DNA of 64,000 bases, taken from positions 69,606,657-69,670,656 of the forward strand of contig CM075760.1 in NCBI GenBank assembly GCA_037974335.1, read 5' to 3'. The stretch comes from Prionace glauca. Taxonomy: Eukaryota > Chordata > Chondrichthyes > Carcharhiniformes > Carcharhinidae. The position numbers were made by a program, and so were the translations under genes. Every line of letters starts with the position of its first letter. The first letter of the stretch is position 1. Below the pieces are notes generated by a model. The model was not told where the DNA came from. It was given only the letters and a program-made list of their open reading frames with translations, and did not search any database. Shown piece after piece: positions 22,683 through 34,326 of the stretch.

Positions 22683-22699
22683 ATACTATAGCAGTGGAT
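22683..22699 (+). CDS. IGHD1: IGHD1 segment
   Basis: A 17-nt diversity segment, ATACTATAGCAGTGGAT, between two recombination signals. It reads YYSSG or TIAVD in two frames and hits a stop in the third. After joining it would form the first part of heavy-chain CDR3. Its boundaries are fixed by the flanking heptamers. Confidence 0.93.
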
Positions 22700-22737
22700 C
22701 ACAGTGCTGAGAAAAGCGCCATCCTCATACAAAAACC
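22700..22737 (+). promoter_or_regulatory. D1 3' recombination signal, 22-bp spacer
   Basis: Perfect heptamer CACAGTG (22700-22706), 22-bp spacer, perfect nonamer ACAAAAACC (22729-22737). It can join only a 12-bp-spacer signal, here the D2 5' side. Confidence 0.95.
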
Positions 22738-23046
22738 TCAGAAAAGGACGTTGCTTAACTTTATGACCAATGCCATTGCCGAATGCCAAAGTAAATGAGG
22801 CTTCAACAAAATAATACTTAGAAACAGCATTGTTTTTTTTTAAGATGTAAAATGCTTCAATTTTATTGTTATTGATTTACACGCTGAATGTGCACAGAGA
22901 GTGTAAAAGTTTCTAACCCCCTTTATCAATATCATGACCAGTAAAAATTGAAATATCTCACTGAGTCACCCTTAACGAGCTGGAAACAGGCTTTTGAAAT
23001 AGCAGTGAAATTAACTGTCTGTATTTTACAGTTAACAGTCCGCCTC

Positions 23047-23074
23047 AGTATTTGTCATGCTGTGTCTCACTGTG
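23047..23074 (+). promoter_or_regulatory. D2 5' recombination signal, 12-bp spacer
   Basis: Nonamer AGTATTTGT (23047-23055), 12-bp spacer, perfect heptamer CACTGTG (23068-23074). It pairs with the D1 3' signal, or directly with the V signal. Confidence 0.93.
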
Positions 23075-23087
23075 ATAACTGGGATGG
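23075..23087 (+). CDS. IGHD2: IGHD2 segment
   Basis: A 13-nt diversity segment, ATAACTGGGATGG. It reads ITGM or NWDG, with a stop in the other frame. Both sides carry 12-bp-spacer signals, so it can join D1 (or V) on the left and J on the right. Confidence 0.92.
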
Positions 23088-23115
23088 CACAGCAGTTACT
23101 GTCAATACAAAAACC
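23088..23115 (+). promoter_or_regulatory. D2 3' recombination signal, 12-bp spacer
   Basis: Heptamer CACAGCA (23088-23094, two mismatches to CACAGTG), 12-bp spacer, perfect nonamer ACAAAAACC (23107-23115). It pairs with the 23-bp J signal. Confidence 0.92.
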
Positions 23116-23439
23116 CCTCAGCACTGATTGACTGAAACTGGATCAGTGTCACTTTTATATTCCAACTGTAATCACAGTACAGTATTATTTATGTCCAGCA
23201 CTGACCACATGGCAGGAATAAACATGGAAAATCTTGATAATTACTCAATTATCGATGTGTGTTTTCAACAACATGTTCACGTGTCACTCTGTGAAATATA
23301 AAACTTTAGGTCATTTATGAATGTCAAATGATATCCAGAAATACAATTATAATTTAATGAACATTAATTGATTTTGCTTTTCCTTGGGTTTGTGGATATT
23401 TAAAATAATGGTGATTTTGTCTCTATTTTGTGCAGGGAC

Positions 23440-23478
23440 GGTTATTGTATGACACAGCCTACGGAATGTGACACTGTG
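23440..23478 (+). promoter_or_regulatory. J 5' recombination signal, 23-bp spacer
   Basis: Nonamer GGTTATTGT (23440-23448), 23-bp spacer, perfect heptamer CACTGTG (23472-23478). Confidence 0.95.
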
Positions 23479-23526
23479 ACTACTTCGCTTACTGGGGACA
23501 AGGGACCATGGTGACGGTGACGACAG
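23479..23526 (+). CDS. IGHJ: IGHJ segment
   Basis: The 48-nt joining segment encodes YFAYWGQGTMVTVTT. This carries the invariant WGQG bulge motif that closes the VH domain. It ends with one extra G before the donor GTAAGA, so the J exon joins CH1 in phase 1 and creates the codon GCG. It is the only J in the cluster, as usual for shark heavy-chain clusters. Confidence 0.96.
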
Positions 23527-23835
23527 GTAAGAACCATCCACTTATTGAGTAACTGGTTTACATGTGTCTTTGTTTTATATTTTTATCTGTACTAATAATC
23601 CATGTGGTAACATAAATGTGAGTTTGGTGGATTCTCGGTTGAGAATTGTTACAATGTTTCCTGTGATTCTGCTGCAAAGGGGTTTTAGAATTCCGCTCTT
23701 TCTGGACAGTAGGTGCTGCTGAGGGATTCAATCCCAAATTGTTGGGATGTTGTGTTTATCTGTTGAGGTTACACTGTGTGGTTGGGTTACTTTAAAATCC
23801 GAATGTCTGTTATACAATTCAGCGTTTCTGCAGCG

Positions 23836-25010
23836 TTTAATCTCGGTGACATCTAGTGGCCATCTACTGTTTGTACCATCTACTGCACAAGTGTTTGAAA
23901 TTTAAACCAAAAATTTAAAAAATCTAAAATTTCTATATTTATCCAGTGAAAATGTTCCACTCACTCACAATGCTGGTGCTGCTGTGCAATAATTTCTGCT
24001 TGTTCGAAACATTAATTAGTTTGGTGTTGGGCGAATTGGCTGGAATTTACATTAAACATTTCTGTAAATGTTATATTTGATTCTGTTGAGAGTGTTTGTA
24101 GAATTGAGCTGCTTCCGCATGAAGCGGGGTTCAGTCTCTCAGTGATGCGTTTTTTTTTCCTCTGATGAGGAGATTATGAATCTGGATGACTCTAAATACG
24201 TAAAATTTGTGAATTAATTTTTTGTTTCTGCATTGTTTGAACTCAGTGACACTGAGCTGTTACACGTTTTGTGATTGAATATGAACATTCTGCGGGTCGC
24301 AACTGCTTGATGCATAACTGCAGGGAGAAATAAAGCAGGCTTTATTGTATTTGTATGTTTAAAATCTTTAGTCATAACGGCTTACTCCACTCATTCAGAA
24401 CATAGTTTGTCACTGCATTCAGATTTTGGGGTATCTGCAATGTTTAATCTCGGTGGCATTTGATGGCTGGAACTTTTACCATCCAAATGTTTAAATATGT
24501 TTGAAATATGACCCAATATGAATAAGACGTGATAAAGTTTCAACGCTAATTTGTTGGACAAATTCTACCTCCTCGCAATGCTATTGCTATTATTCTAGAT
24601 TTCTGTTTAGTTTAATAATTGGTTAAGAGCTGGTTTGCTAGATTCGATATTGAGGTTTTTTTTGCAATGTTATATTTGATTCTGTTGAATGGATAATTGA
24701 TCTGTTTTTCTGTGAAACGGATTCATTCCCTCATTGATGTGTTTTGTTGTGTTTCTGCTGAGGAGATTCTGTGGTGCAGTCACTGTGAATGTTTAAAATT
24801 TGTGCTATGGTTTGGCTTTGTGGCATTATTTCTGTGTTGTTTAAATAGTGTATAACGGTGCCGTTGAGAGTTTAGATGTTTTCTGGTTGAACAGAAACAA
24901 TCTTTGAGTTTGAAAATCCATGTAGGGAGAAAACAAGCAGGCTGGGGGGAAAGAACACCTAAAAGATATCGCAGCATTTTTATAAATTTTAAATAACGCT
25001 TACAAATTCA
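23836..25010 (+). repeat. About 600-bp tandem duplication, diverged
   Basis: Paired anchors are 'tttaatctcggtg(a/g)cat' at 23836 and 24443, 'ttatatttgattctgttga' at 24071 and 24670, and 'ctgatgaggagatt'/'ctgctgaggagatt' about 100 bp further on. The spacing is 599-607 bp. A third, weaker piece lies at about 25500-25680 ('aaaatttgtgaaatt...cattgtttacgctcagtgaaactgagc'). Confidence 0.75.
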
Positions 25011-25709
25011 AGTGAGTCATGACTTACAACGCTCATTCGGACACTAAGTCTTTACTGCAATCACAAACTTCCCATGAACAAGTTTAATAGTAAAATTAAT
25101 GTAAATCAAAGAATTATTAATCGGTAATTTAACTCCATATTCACCACAGATTATTTTATATTAATAATTTAGCAATAATCCCCTTTAATAGTTCTGTTGT
25201 GTATTTCACACAATTAACATTTTCCAGACTGGAAATATTTTGTGACAATTCCAGAAGCTATTTCAATGATAACCTGCTGTTTTCACAGCCGTGCTCAGTT
25301 GAACAAGATACTTTGCATTAATCGGTACATCCCAGATTAAGTTCGCATTTACTGGAATACGAGTTTTGCAGAATAATTTCCTTTTTGGAAATTTTTGTAT
25401 CCGATTATTAATTTTTTTCTATGCAATTGGAACCAGATTATCCGTTCTAAGTATTTTTTTAAATTAGATACCGAGATAATTAATTACTTTTCGCATCTCA
25501 AAATTTGTGAAATTGTTTAGTGTTGCTCAATTGTTTTTACATTGTTTACGCTCAGTGAAACTGAGCAGTTCTGGCGAAATGAAAATAAAATTGCCTTTGA
25601 ATATTCTTGTAGGGATAAAGCAGAAAAGTTTCGGAAAATAAAATAAATATATCTTAGGGCATTTTATTCATGTTAACTAATGGTTACATATTAAAATAAA
25701 ACATGAATT

Positions 25710-27405
25710 ACAATTCACTGTACCTCTGTTAGGGACATTACACTGCCCTGAATCTGTTATATTCGAAGTCCTCATTTTCAGAAAAATAATTGCCCAGTTT
25801 TTGTGATTTGAGACAGTCAGGGAGAAATAGTTAAAAGGCAAAGGGAGTTTTAAAATGAACATCAGGTTAATTTAAATTTTTATTGATGTTTTCACTGTTG
25901 TAATTTGACCTTTGATCAATTAGAATCAAACAGTTTATAAAAATTTGACAGACTGAACACAGTTTTCTGACAGATGGAATTCGCTGACACTCAAGTAAAA
26001 TTGTTCAAATGATTGTCTTTGAATTGTAGTAAAGTGTCAACAGAAACTGGCTACCGACTGACAATTAAATGCTTGAAATTCAAAAAGATTATATAAAAAT
26101 AATATATTATAAATACTATAAAAATAATATTAGCTCAGCACTTAATAACATCATGTCTCCCATTAATGTCAAACACAGAATGGAAGAATAAATGACAGAA
26201 TGGAAGAATTCATACTAACTGAAGCTTATGTTTAATTCTTATTAAATATTATAATGAAGAAAAGGTTGAGACTTATATTCTGCATCGTGTTTTTAGCGTT
26301 ACAGAGCATTTGAATCAATTATCGTCTCTGTGTTTGCACTGTTTAATTCAGATCTTCTTTAATTAAACAATGTGTTCAGTAATGAAGTTGTTATATGGGT
26401 GGCCTAAATTATTAAATCTAGGAAGCAGTATTATTGATTTCAAACGGCCAGGCCGTTACAGTCTGGTCAAACTCAGAAATCTGCATTTTTAACACGTTTG
26501 TTCGTTGTAATAAGATATTTGTAGTAAAAGTGAAAAAGTAAAATATTACAATGTGATTAGATTTAAGTAAATGAATGACAGATGTTTGAATGTTTCCATT
26601 CAGTAATTTGAAATTATAGTTTAACATTGAGATTTAATTGTAACCTAATTATTTAACAATGTTGGGGGCAGAAGCACGTTTTGAATGATTGAAAACTCAT
26701 TTTATTACAGAGAACAAATCAGCTGACAGGAGAGCTAACTGACAATTAACAATAACTTAAAATGTAATATTAACGCTGATTAATTTAAAACAGAAGACCT
26801 TGAATATTGCACTAGCGTGCAAAATATCATCAGTCTTAGAGAATATTTAATTGTATCAAAATGAATTCAAAAACAAAACATTTCGTTACTCAGCTGTGCT
26901 CGGCTCGATAAGTTGTTTTGCCTTGATAATTTTGTTGATTACATTTAATTAAGAAATTAGATCCAATCAGGTAACGATTTTCAATGTAAATATTTCCCGG
27001 TTTGTTTAATTCTTAGTGTGTCACTGTATCTCTGTTAGGGACATTGAACTGTTACTGTGTCACTGTATCTCTGTTAGGGACATTGAACTGTTACTGTGTC
27101 ACTGTATCTCTGATAGGGACATTGAACTGTTACTGTGTCACTGTATCTCTGATAGGGATATTGAACTGTCCTGAATCTGTTATTTTTGCTCATTTTCAGC
27201 GAAATTACATTTTTACACAATTTTCGCGAAGTGATACAGGCAGAGAGAAATAATTAAAAGTCGAGAGGAGTTCTGAATACCCGTTTAATTTGAAATAGGT
27301 TATTGATTTTCTGTTGTAACTTGACTATTGATCAATGAGAATCCAACAGTTTGAAATTGACAGATTGAACAGATCTTTCTGCTGGGAACTCGACTGTTGA
27401 ATTGT
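25710..27405 (+). repeat. Direct duplication with 1.42-kb offset
   Basis: About 25720-25985 matches about 27140-27405. Both contain 'ctgaatctgttat' (25748, 27171), 'ggcagagagaaataattaaaag' or its near match, and 'tgatcaat(t/g)agaatc(a/c)aacagttt'. No gene lies between them. Confidence 0.75.
27018..27172 (+). repeat. 39-bp minisatellite, four copies
   Basis: Units start at 27018, 27057, 27096 and 27135, each beginning 'gtgtcactgtatctctg'. A single diverged unit at about 25718 shows the array grew inside the duplicated block 25710-27405. Confidence 0.95.
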
Positions 27406-27879
27406 TTGTGTCTGTTCTGTTTCTGGGCGTGTGGTCACTGTGTTGGGACCAGGAATCTCCCTGACTGGTTATAAATCTTTTGATTCCTTCTCCTGTCCTG
27501 CAGGAAGTGAAATTTGATTTATTTCTTCAATGCACTTGTATCTGTGGGAAATTTGACTGTTTGACTCGGTGTCTCAGAAATTAAGTCCCTGAAGCATATT
27601 GTGTCTATCAGAGAAGCAGAAACATCGGACTTTAGAGGGAGAATTGGGTGATTTTTAAGCAGTGATGTACCGGCCTTGGGAATGTTCGATGAACAAATAC
27701 AAAGTGAGATTTACTATATTGTGCTCCGTAATACAGCAGCCCCTGAACTGTTTAGTTTGACAGTTGAAGGGTCACATTCACTTGCATATTATTTTTAATC
27801 TTCTAAAGGCATTTTAGAGACATTTGCTCGGCCAGAATTTTTAATCTAATTGTTCCTTCACAAAGTATTGATATGAAGC

Positions 27880-28260
27880 ATCCTTGAACAACTGCAGTCC
27901 ATATGCTGCAGGCATCCGCCCTGCTGTTAGGCAGGAAGTTCCAGGATTTTGACCCAGCGATTATGAATGAATTGAGAAATTGTTTCAGGTCAGGATGGTG
28001 TGTGTTTTACAGGGGAGTTTACAGGTTATAGTGTTTCAGATGTGGCTGCTGCCCTTGTCCTGTTAGGATGTAAAGGCAGCGGGTTTGGACAGTGTAATCT
28101 ATGGAGCCTTGGTGAATTGCTGCAGTGCATGTTGTATATAATACACACAGTGCTGACACTGCTTGTTAGTGATGGAGAGAGTAAATAGGGTGAATGAGGG
28201 GCCGGGTAATCTTGTGGGTGGCTTTGCCCTGGATTGTGTCAGATTGCGTGAGGATTTACA
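27880..28260 (-). mobile_element. SINE body fragment
   Basis: Phrases 'gttccaggattttgacccagcgat', 'tgaattgctgcagtgcatgttg' and 'atacacacagtgctgacactgcttgttagtgatggagagag' match the body of the SINE family also seen at 17310 and 54893. Confidence 0.6.
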
Positions 28261-28439
28261 AGTTTCTCTCATTGAGGAAAGAGGAAATTATTTAATTGTG
28301 ACTGACTTGTGAAATATTTAAATGTTTTTCCAACCCGTGCCCCACAGTCCGTGTTGTGCTCGCTTGTCACTCCCACTTACTGTGCGAGTGGGTGAGTATG
28401 TGTGGAGTGAGGGTGCTTTTCCAGACTGAATCAGCCAGA

Positions 28440-28830
28440 TAGAGACTTACACACATCACACACTCTCACACACATAAATACACACAGAGAGACGCTCATA
28501 TTCTCTCACACATACACACGCACACTTACTTTCTCTCTCATACGATATCTCACACACATTCTCTTTCTCTCACGGTCTACATACTCTGTCTCAAATACAA
28601 ATCCAGACATACTCTCGCTCTCTCAATCAGTCTCTCACATCTCATACACAAAAACACTCACACGCACACATCTCCACAAACATTCTCTCTTACACGCAGA
28701 CACACACACACACATAAGCATAGTCTCATGCTCTCACACACGCAATCTCTCTCCCACACTCTGTCACACACGCTCAAGTTGTCTCTCATTTATTCACACA
28801 CACTTTCTCACAATTCCTCTTGCACTTGCA

Positions 28831-28861
<31 letters not shown>

Positions 28862-29025
28862 TATTTCTATCTCTGTTGCACAGATTATCTCACACCTGTA
28901 CATTCTTGCTGTCACACACTAACTCTCTCACACTCTCTCACAAACATAGACCTATGCACACACTCTAACTTACACACAGACACAGTCTCTCCCACAAGCA
29001 CAGTGTCACGCAAACGTTCTCTGTC

Positions 29026-29057
<32 letters not shown>

Positions 29058-29335
29058 ACTTTGCTTCTATCACCCACGCACATTGCACACATCTTTCTCA
29101 CTCACACACAATCCCGTGCACACTTCCACACACTCATGAACAGTATATTTGCTTTCTAGTAGGCACACTGCCCCCTCTTGCAAACGCAGCCCACTGTCTC
29201 ACACATGTGCAAACACAGTCTGTCACACACAGGCACCTTCTCACACACATTCACCCTCTCTCTATCAAACACACACCCAAACACACCTCACACACTTTCC
29301 ACCTCACATACGTCAGAGAGACTGTCATTTACATC
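28440..29335 (+). repeat. CA/CT-rich simple-repeat array in the J-C intron
   Basis: About 0.9 kb of CACACA, CTCTCT and CTCACACA text, with a pure (CA)n run at about 29025-29050. Open frames across it are low-complexity artefacts. Confidence 0.95.
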
Positions 29336-29337
29336 GT

Positions 29338-29645
29338 AGAATAGAATCACGAGATCCTACAGTACAGAAGGAGGCCATTCAGCCCATCAAGTCTGCATCA
29401 ACAGGAATCCCACCAAAGTCCTATCCCCATAACCACATGTGTTTACTCTAACTAGACCTCCTGAACCTATTCGCACGGCCAGTCCCCTGAACCCAAACGT
29501 CTTTGGACTGTGGGAGGAAACAGGAGCATCCGAAGCAAACCCAAGCAGACACGGGGTGAACTTACTAACTCCATACACAATGACTCATATCGGGAATTGA
29601 ACTGTGAGGCAGCAGCGTTAATCACTGTGCCGCCTCGGCCACCCC
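29338..29645 (-). mobile_element. tRNA-headed SINE, minus strand
   Basis: From its tail ('agaatcacgagatcctacagtacag') to its head ('cagcagcgttaatcactgtgccgcc'), this is a nearly full SINE read on the minus strand. Confidence 0.8.
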
Positions 29646-30175
29646 CTCCCTCTCCCCCGGTAACATTTGAATGAGGGTGGGATCGAGAAGCCCGTGTAAA
29701 ACTCATGTGAATAAGTTTCAGCTGGAAATTGTTCTCTGTTTGGAGTCATATTTAGCACAAAGCAAGATGGTGATGGTTGTTGGAGGTCAAACATCTAAGC
29801 TGAGAAATCACTGCAGGAGTTCGGCAGGGGGCTGTTCTGGGTCCAACAATCTTCTATTGCTTCATCAATGACACATTCCATCCAACATGAGGTCAGAAGT
29901 AGGGATTTCCATGTGTTACACAAAGACACAAAGACACAATCAATAAGAAGGGATCTGGCTGAGACTAAGTCCGCCTGGCTCCCCAATACTGGTGTAAACT
30001 TGCTGTTTGATTTCTGTGTGACCCTAGTTTTGCTGGAAGCTTCCCTTCCAGCTCCCTCAGTCTGTCTATTTGTTCACTGATCCGTGTTTCTGAAAGAAAG
30101 GCCCCGACATTAAAGCAGCTGCCCGGTGATCTACACTGATTCCTGACTTTACACAGCCCTGTTACTGAAAGCTGA
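29646..30175. other. Intron stretch, partly LINE-like
   Basis: About 29700-29960 has faint LINE ORF2 order ('gttgttggaggtcaaacatc...ctgcaggagttcggcaggg'). The remainder is unassigned. No gene was seen. Confidence 0.4.
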
Positions 30176-32780
30176 TCAATGGAGAGAATCGGGGAAAGAT
30201 CAATGGAGAGGGAGAGGTGGCTCACTGACTCTCTCACCCTCACCCTCACTCACTCACTCACCCTCAATCTCTCCTCCTCACTCAAATAACTTCACTCACT
30301 CACCCTCACTTAATCACCTTCCCTCACTGACACACTCTCACTCACTCACCCTCATTCACTCACCCTCAATCTCTCATCCTCACTCAAAGAACTTCACTCA
30401 CTCACCCTCACTTAATCACCTTCCCTCACTGACACACACTCTCTCACTCACTCACCCTCATATGTAGAGAATCGGGAAAAGATCAATGGAGAGGGAGAGG
30501 AGGAGGTGGCTCACTGACTCTCTCACCCTCACCCACACTGACTCACTCACCCTCAATCTCTCATCCTCACTCAAACAACTTCACTCACTCACCCTCAATC
30601 TCTCATCCTCACTTAAATAACTTCACTCACTCACTGTCACTTACCCACCTTCCCTCACTGACACACTCTCACTCACTCACCCTCATTCACCCCTCAATCT
30701 CTCATCCTCACTCAAAGAACTTCACTCACTCACCCTCATTTAATCACCTTCCCTCACTGACACACACTCTCTCACTCACTCACCCTCATATGTAGAGAAT
30801 CGGGAAAAGATCGATGGAGAGGGAGAGGAGGAGGTGGCTCACTGACTCTCTCACCCTCACCCTCACTCACTCACTCACCCTCCATCTCTCATCCTCACTC
30901 AAATAACTTCACTCACTCACCCTCAATCTCTCATCCTCACTCAAATAACTTCACTCACTCACACTCACTTACCCACCTTCCCTCACTGACACACTCTGAT
31001 TCACTCAACCTCATTCACTCACCCTCAATCTCTCATCTTCACTCAAAGAACTTCACTCACTCACCCTCAGTTACCAACCTTCCCTCACTGACGCACTCTC
31101 ACTCACTCACCCTCATTCACTCACCCTCACTCACTCAACCACAATCACACACCGACAGTCACTCATTCTCATTTACGCTTACTCACTCGCCCTCATTCAC
31201 TCACCCTTGCTCACTCATCCACCCTCACGCACTCGCCCTCAAGCACTCCCCCTCACACACTCGCCCTCACACACACTCGCTCTCATGCACTCGCCCTCAC
31301 GCACTCATCCTCATGCACTCAACCTCATGCACTCAACCTCATGCACTCAACCTCAAGCACTCAAACTCATGCACTCAAACTCAGAAACTCACTGATCCTG
31401 ATTCACCCTGAGTCACTCACCCTCACACACTCACTCACTCATAATCACTCGCTCATATTCACTTACTCACTCTCATCCATCGCCATTCACACTCACACAA
31501 GCCACCCTCATTCAACCTCACTCGTTCACTCAAACACACGCCCTGACTCACTCATCCTCACACCCTCACACACTCACTCACTCACAATCACTCACTCATA
31601 TTCACTCACTCACTCTCATCCATCCTCACTCACCCACAAACACTCATTCAACCTCACTCGTTCAACCTCAATCACACACCCTGCCTCACTCACTCTCACA
31701 CCCTGACTGATTCACTCACTCTCACACCCTCAGTCACGCACCCACATTCACTCACTCACTCACACGCACTCACCCTCACGCACTCACCCTCACGCGCCCT
31801 CATTAACTCACTGTCACTCAGCCACCCACACTCATACACCATCACTCACTCAACCTCACTCACTAAACCTCACTCACTGAGTTAGACCCTCAGTCAGTCA
31901 CCAACATTCATACTCACCGTCATTCACTCATCCTACTAATCCACCTTCACTCACCCAGTCTCACTCACTCATCCCACTAATCCACCCTCACTCACCCAGT
32001 CTCACTCAGTCTCACTCACCCTCACTCACTCACCCCATTCTCTCACACTTATCCCCCCTCACTCATCCAGTCTCACTCCCTCTCACTCGCACTCCCTCAG
32101 TCACCTACCCACTCTCAATCAACCTGACTCACCCCCACAAACTCAAGCTCAATGACCCTCTCTCTGTCTCTCTCACTTGCGCCATCTCACCCATTCAAAC
32201 TCACTCAGACTCACGCACTTACATTCACTCACACACCCTCACATCCTCATCATCACTCAACATCACGCACCCTAACTCACAAATCCTCAATCACTCGTCC
32301 TCATCAAACACCTTCACTCACTCACCCTCACTCTCCCACCCATCCACATTCTCCCTCACACACCACCCTCAGTAACAGACCCTGATTCACTCACTCTCAC
32401 CCCTCACTTACTCAGTTACATTCACTCCCTCACCCTCATTCACTCAATCTCACTCACTTTCACTCACCCACCTCCACTAACCTTCACACATCTTCACTCA
32501 CTCTCCCTCATACTTTCAATCTTGCTTACCTACACTCATCCAACCACCTTCACTCACATTCAGCCTCCTCCACTCACCTACCCTCTCTCACACACCCTCA
32601 TTTACTCACGCTCTCTCACCCTCACCCACACTTATTCACCATCAATCACTCATCATCACTCAAAGAACTTCACCCACTCACGTTCCGTCACACATACACC
32701 ATCACTCATCCACTCTCACTCATTTAATCACTCACCCTCACACACTCACATTCTCTCACTCACACTCACTGAATCTGTGT
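30176..32780 (+). repeat. CTCAC-rich minisatellite with higher-order units
   Basis: About 2.6 kb of 'ctcactcaccctcact'-type text. A phrase ending 'ggtggctcactgactctctcacc' and starting 'agagaatcggg(g/a)aaagatc' recurs at 30183, 30466 and 30794. This gives higher-order units of about 280-330 bp in the first part; later parts are irregular. The plus strand is almost free of G outside that phrase. Confidence 0.93.
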
Positions 32781-32859
32781 GGTGAGGGTCTGCAACGAGA
32801 GAGAAGAAAGATCTCAAGTGGCAGTTTGGTGTTCAAAGGTGGGGGCTGCCCTGGGAGTG

Positions 32860-33570
32860 CAGAGAGCTGGAGGGAATCGCTGGGGGCTCGGGGCCAGGGG
32901 CAATGGCAAAGAGTCAGGGGAGAACAGGAGGCGGGGGAAATGGCAGAGAGCCGGGGTGGGGGGAAGGCAGAGAGCCAGGGGAAACAGCAGAGAGCTGGGG
33001 GAAGGGCAGAGAGGCGGGGGAAAGGGTACACAGCCGGGGAACAGGGTGCAAAGTCAGGGGAAAGTGCGGAGAGAGAGGGCAAAGGACAGGGAGCAGGGGA
33101 AAGGGCAGAGAGACCAGTGAAAGGGGAGAGAGCTGAAAGAAAGGGCAGAGAGATGGGGAAAAGTGTAGAAAGACCAGGGAAAGGGGAGAGAATCAGGAAA
33201 AAGGGCGGGGAGGCACGAAAAAGGGAAGGGAGGCAGGAGAAAGGGCAGAGAGCCGAGGGAAAGGGCAGAGAGCCCAGGGGAAAGGGCAGTAGAGTCAGGG
33301 GGAAAGCTCAGAGACCTGGGGGGAAGGAGAAAGAGGGGAGGGAGCAGGGACAGAGGGCAGAGAGCTGAGGGACAGTGTGGGGGGGTGAGGGAAAGAACAG
33401 AGAGCCGGGGGAGAGGACACAGAGCTGGAGGGAAGTGTAGAGGGCCAGGTGGAAATACAGAGAGCCGGATAAAAGGGGAAAAGAGCCACCGTGAAAGTCA
33501 GAGACCCAGGGGAAAGGGCAAAGAGCTGGGGGAAATGGGCACAGAGGGGGTGATGGATGGCAGAGTGAGG
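32860..33570 (+). repeat. G-rich purine repeat in the J-C intron, switch-like composition
   Basis: About 0.7 kb of degenerate 20-25-bp units on the theme 'gggggaaagggcagagag'. The coding (plus) strand is very G-rich with many GGGG runs. About nine AGCT sites lie between 32865 and 33596, several as GAGCTGGGG or GAGAGCTG. Its position between J and CH1 matches that of mammalian switch regions, but no function is shown. The frames across it are low-complexity artefacts. Confidence 0.9.
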
Positions 33571-34326
33571 AGGTTCAGAACAGAGCTCACAATCAGCTCA
33601 TCTGTAATCTCAGTGAATGATGGAGGAGACTTCAGGGCCCAAATGGGAAACTCTTGGTATTAATGTATGATCCGTCAATCCGTCAATAAATGTTGGATTT
33701 ATTTGAATTTATAATCACATTTAGAGTTTCCTGATCATTCAGTAAGTATTCATTCCAGAGGTATTTTTGAAGCAAAGTCACTAATCTCCGTTTTGTGGAG
33801 TGAGAGGCAGTGAGTTGGAGAGAGGAAGGGGCACCAATCAGTTTGAACACAGGCAATTTCTAAAACTATGTGGAGATGCCGGAGTGAGGTTGGTGTGGGC
33901 ACAGTAAGGATTCTCACAACACCAGGTTAAAGTCCAACAGGGTTATTTGGAATCACAAGCTGTTGGAGCTCCCTCATCAGGTGAGTGGATAGTCTGAATG
34001 AAGGGAGAAGTTCTTCATCACAAAGTGTTGTTGTTTGAGAAATAAACAGCGGTTCATCACACACTGCTGTTGTTGAGAAATAAATAGTTGCTGCAATAAT
34101 GGAGACAATCTTTGCTGTTCTCTGTTAATCCAATGAATGACATGTCATTGTGAGACTAACAGAATGTGTTTTTTCTTCCTAATTTGATAGAAGTGGAGAC
34201 AGGGATATGAGTTTCTACAGAGATGACAATTCCCAAATGATAGAAGTAACATCATCGCAAAGGCGGATGAAAGATTTAATCGGGAAATATTAGGGATAAG
34301 TTCATAATTCTAATCAATGTTGGAGA
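33571..34326. other. Intron stretch with a SINE-like repeat
   Basis: 33868-33990 is the 'gtggagatgccgg...caacaccaggttaaagtccaacaggg' repeat in plus orientation. The rest is unassigned. Confidence 0.55.

Noticed and set aside
28728-29451. Overlapping frames rich in His, Thr and Ser
   Set aside because: They are translations of CA/CT simple repeats, with no family resemblance.
31207-32785. Frames rich in Ser, His, Thr and Pro
   Set aside because: These are products of the CTCAC minisatellite only.
32756-33663. Frames rich in Gly, Glu, Arg and Lys on plus, or Pro and Ser on minus
   Set aside because: Low-complexity translations of the G-rich intron repeat. Several frames are open at once, as expected for such DNA.
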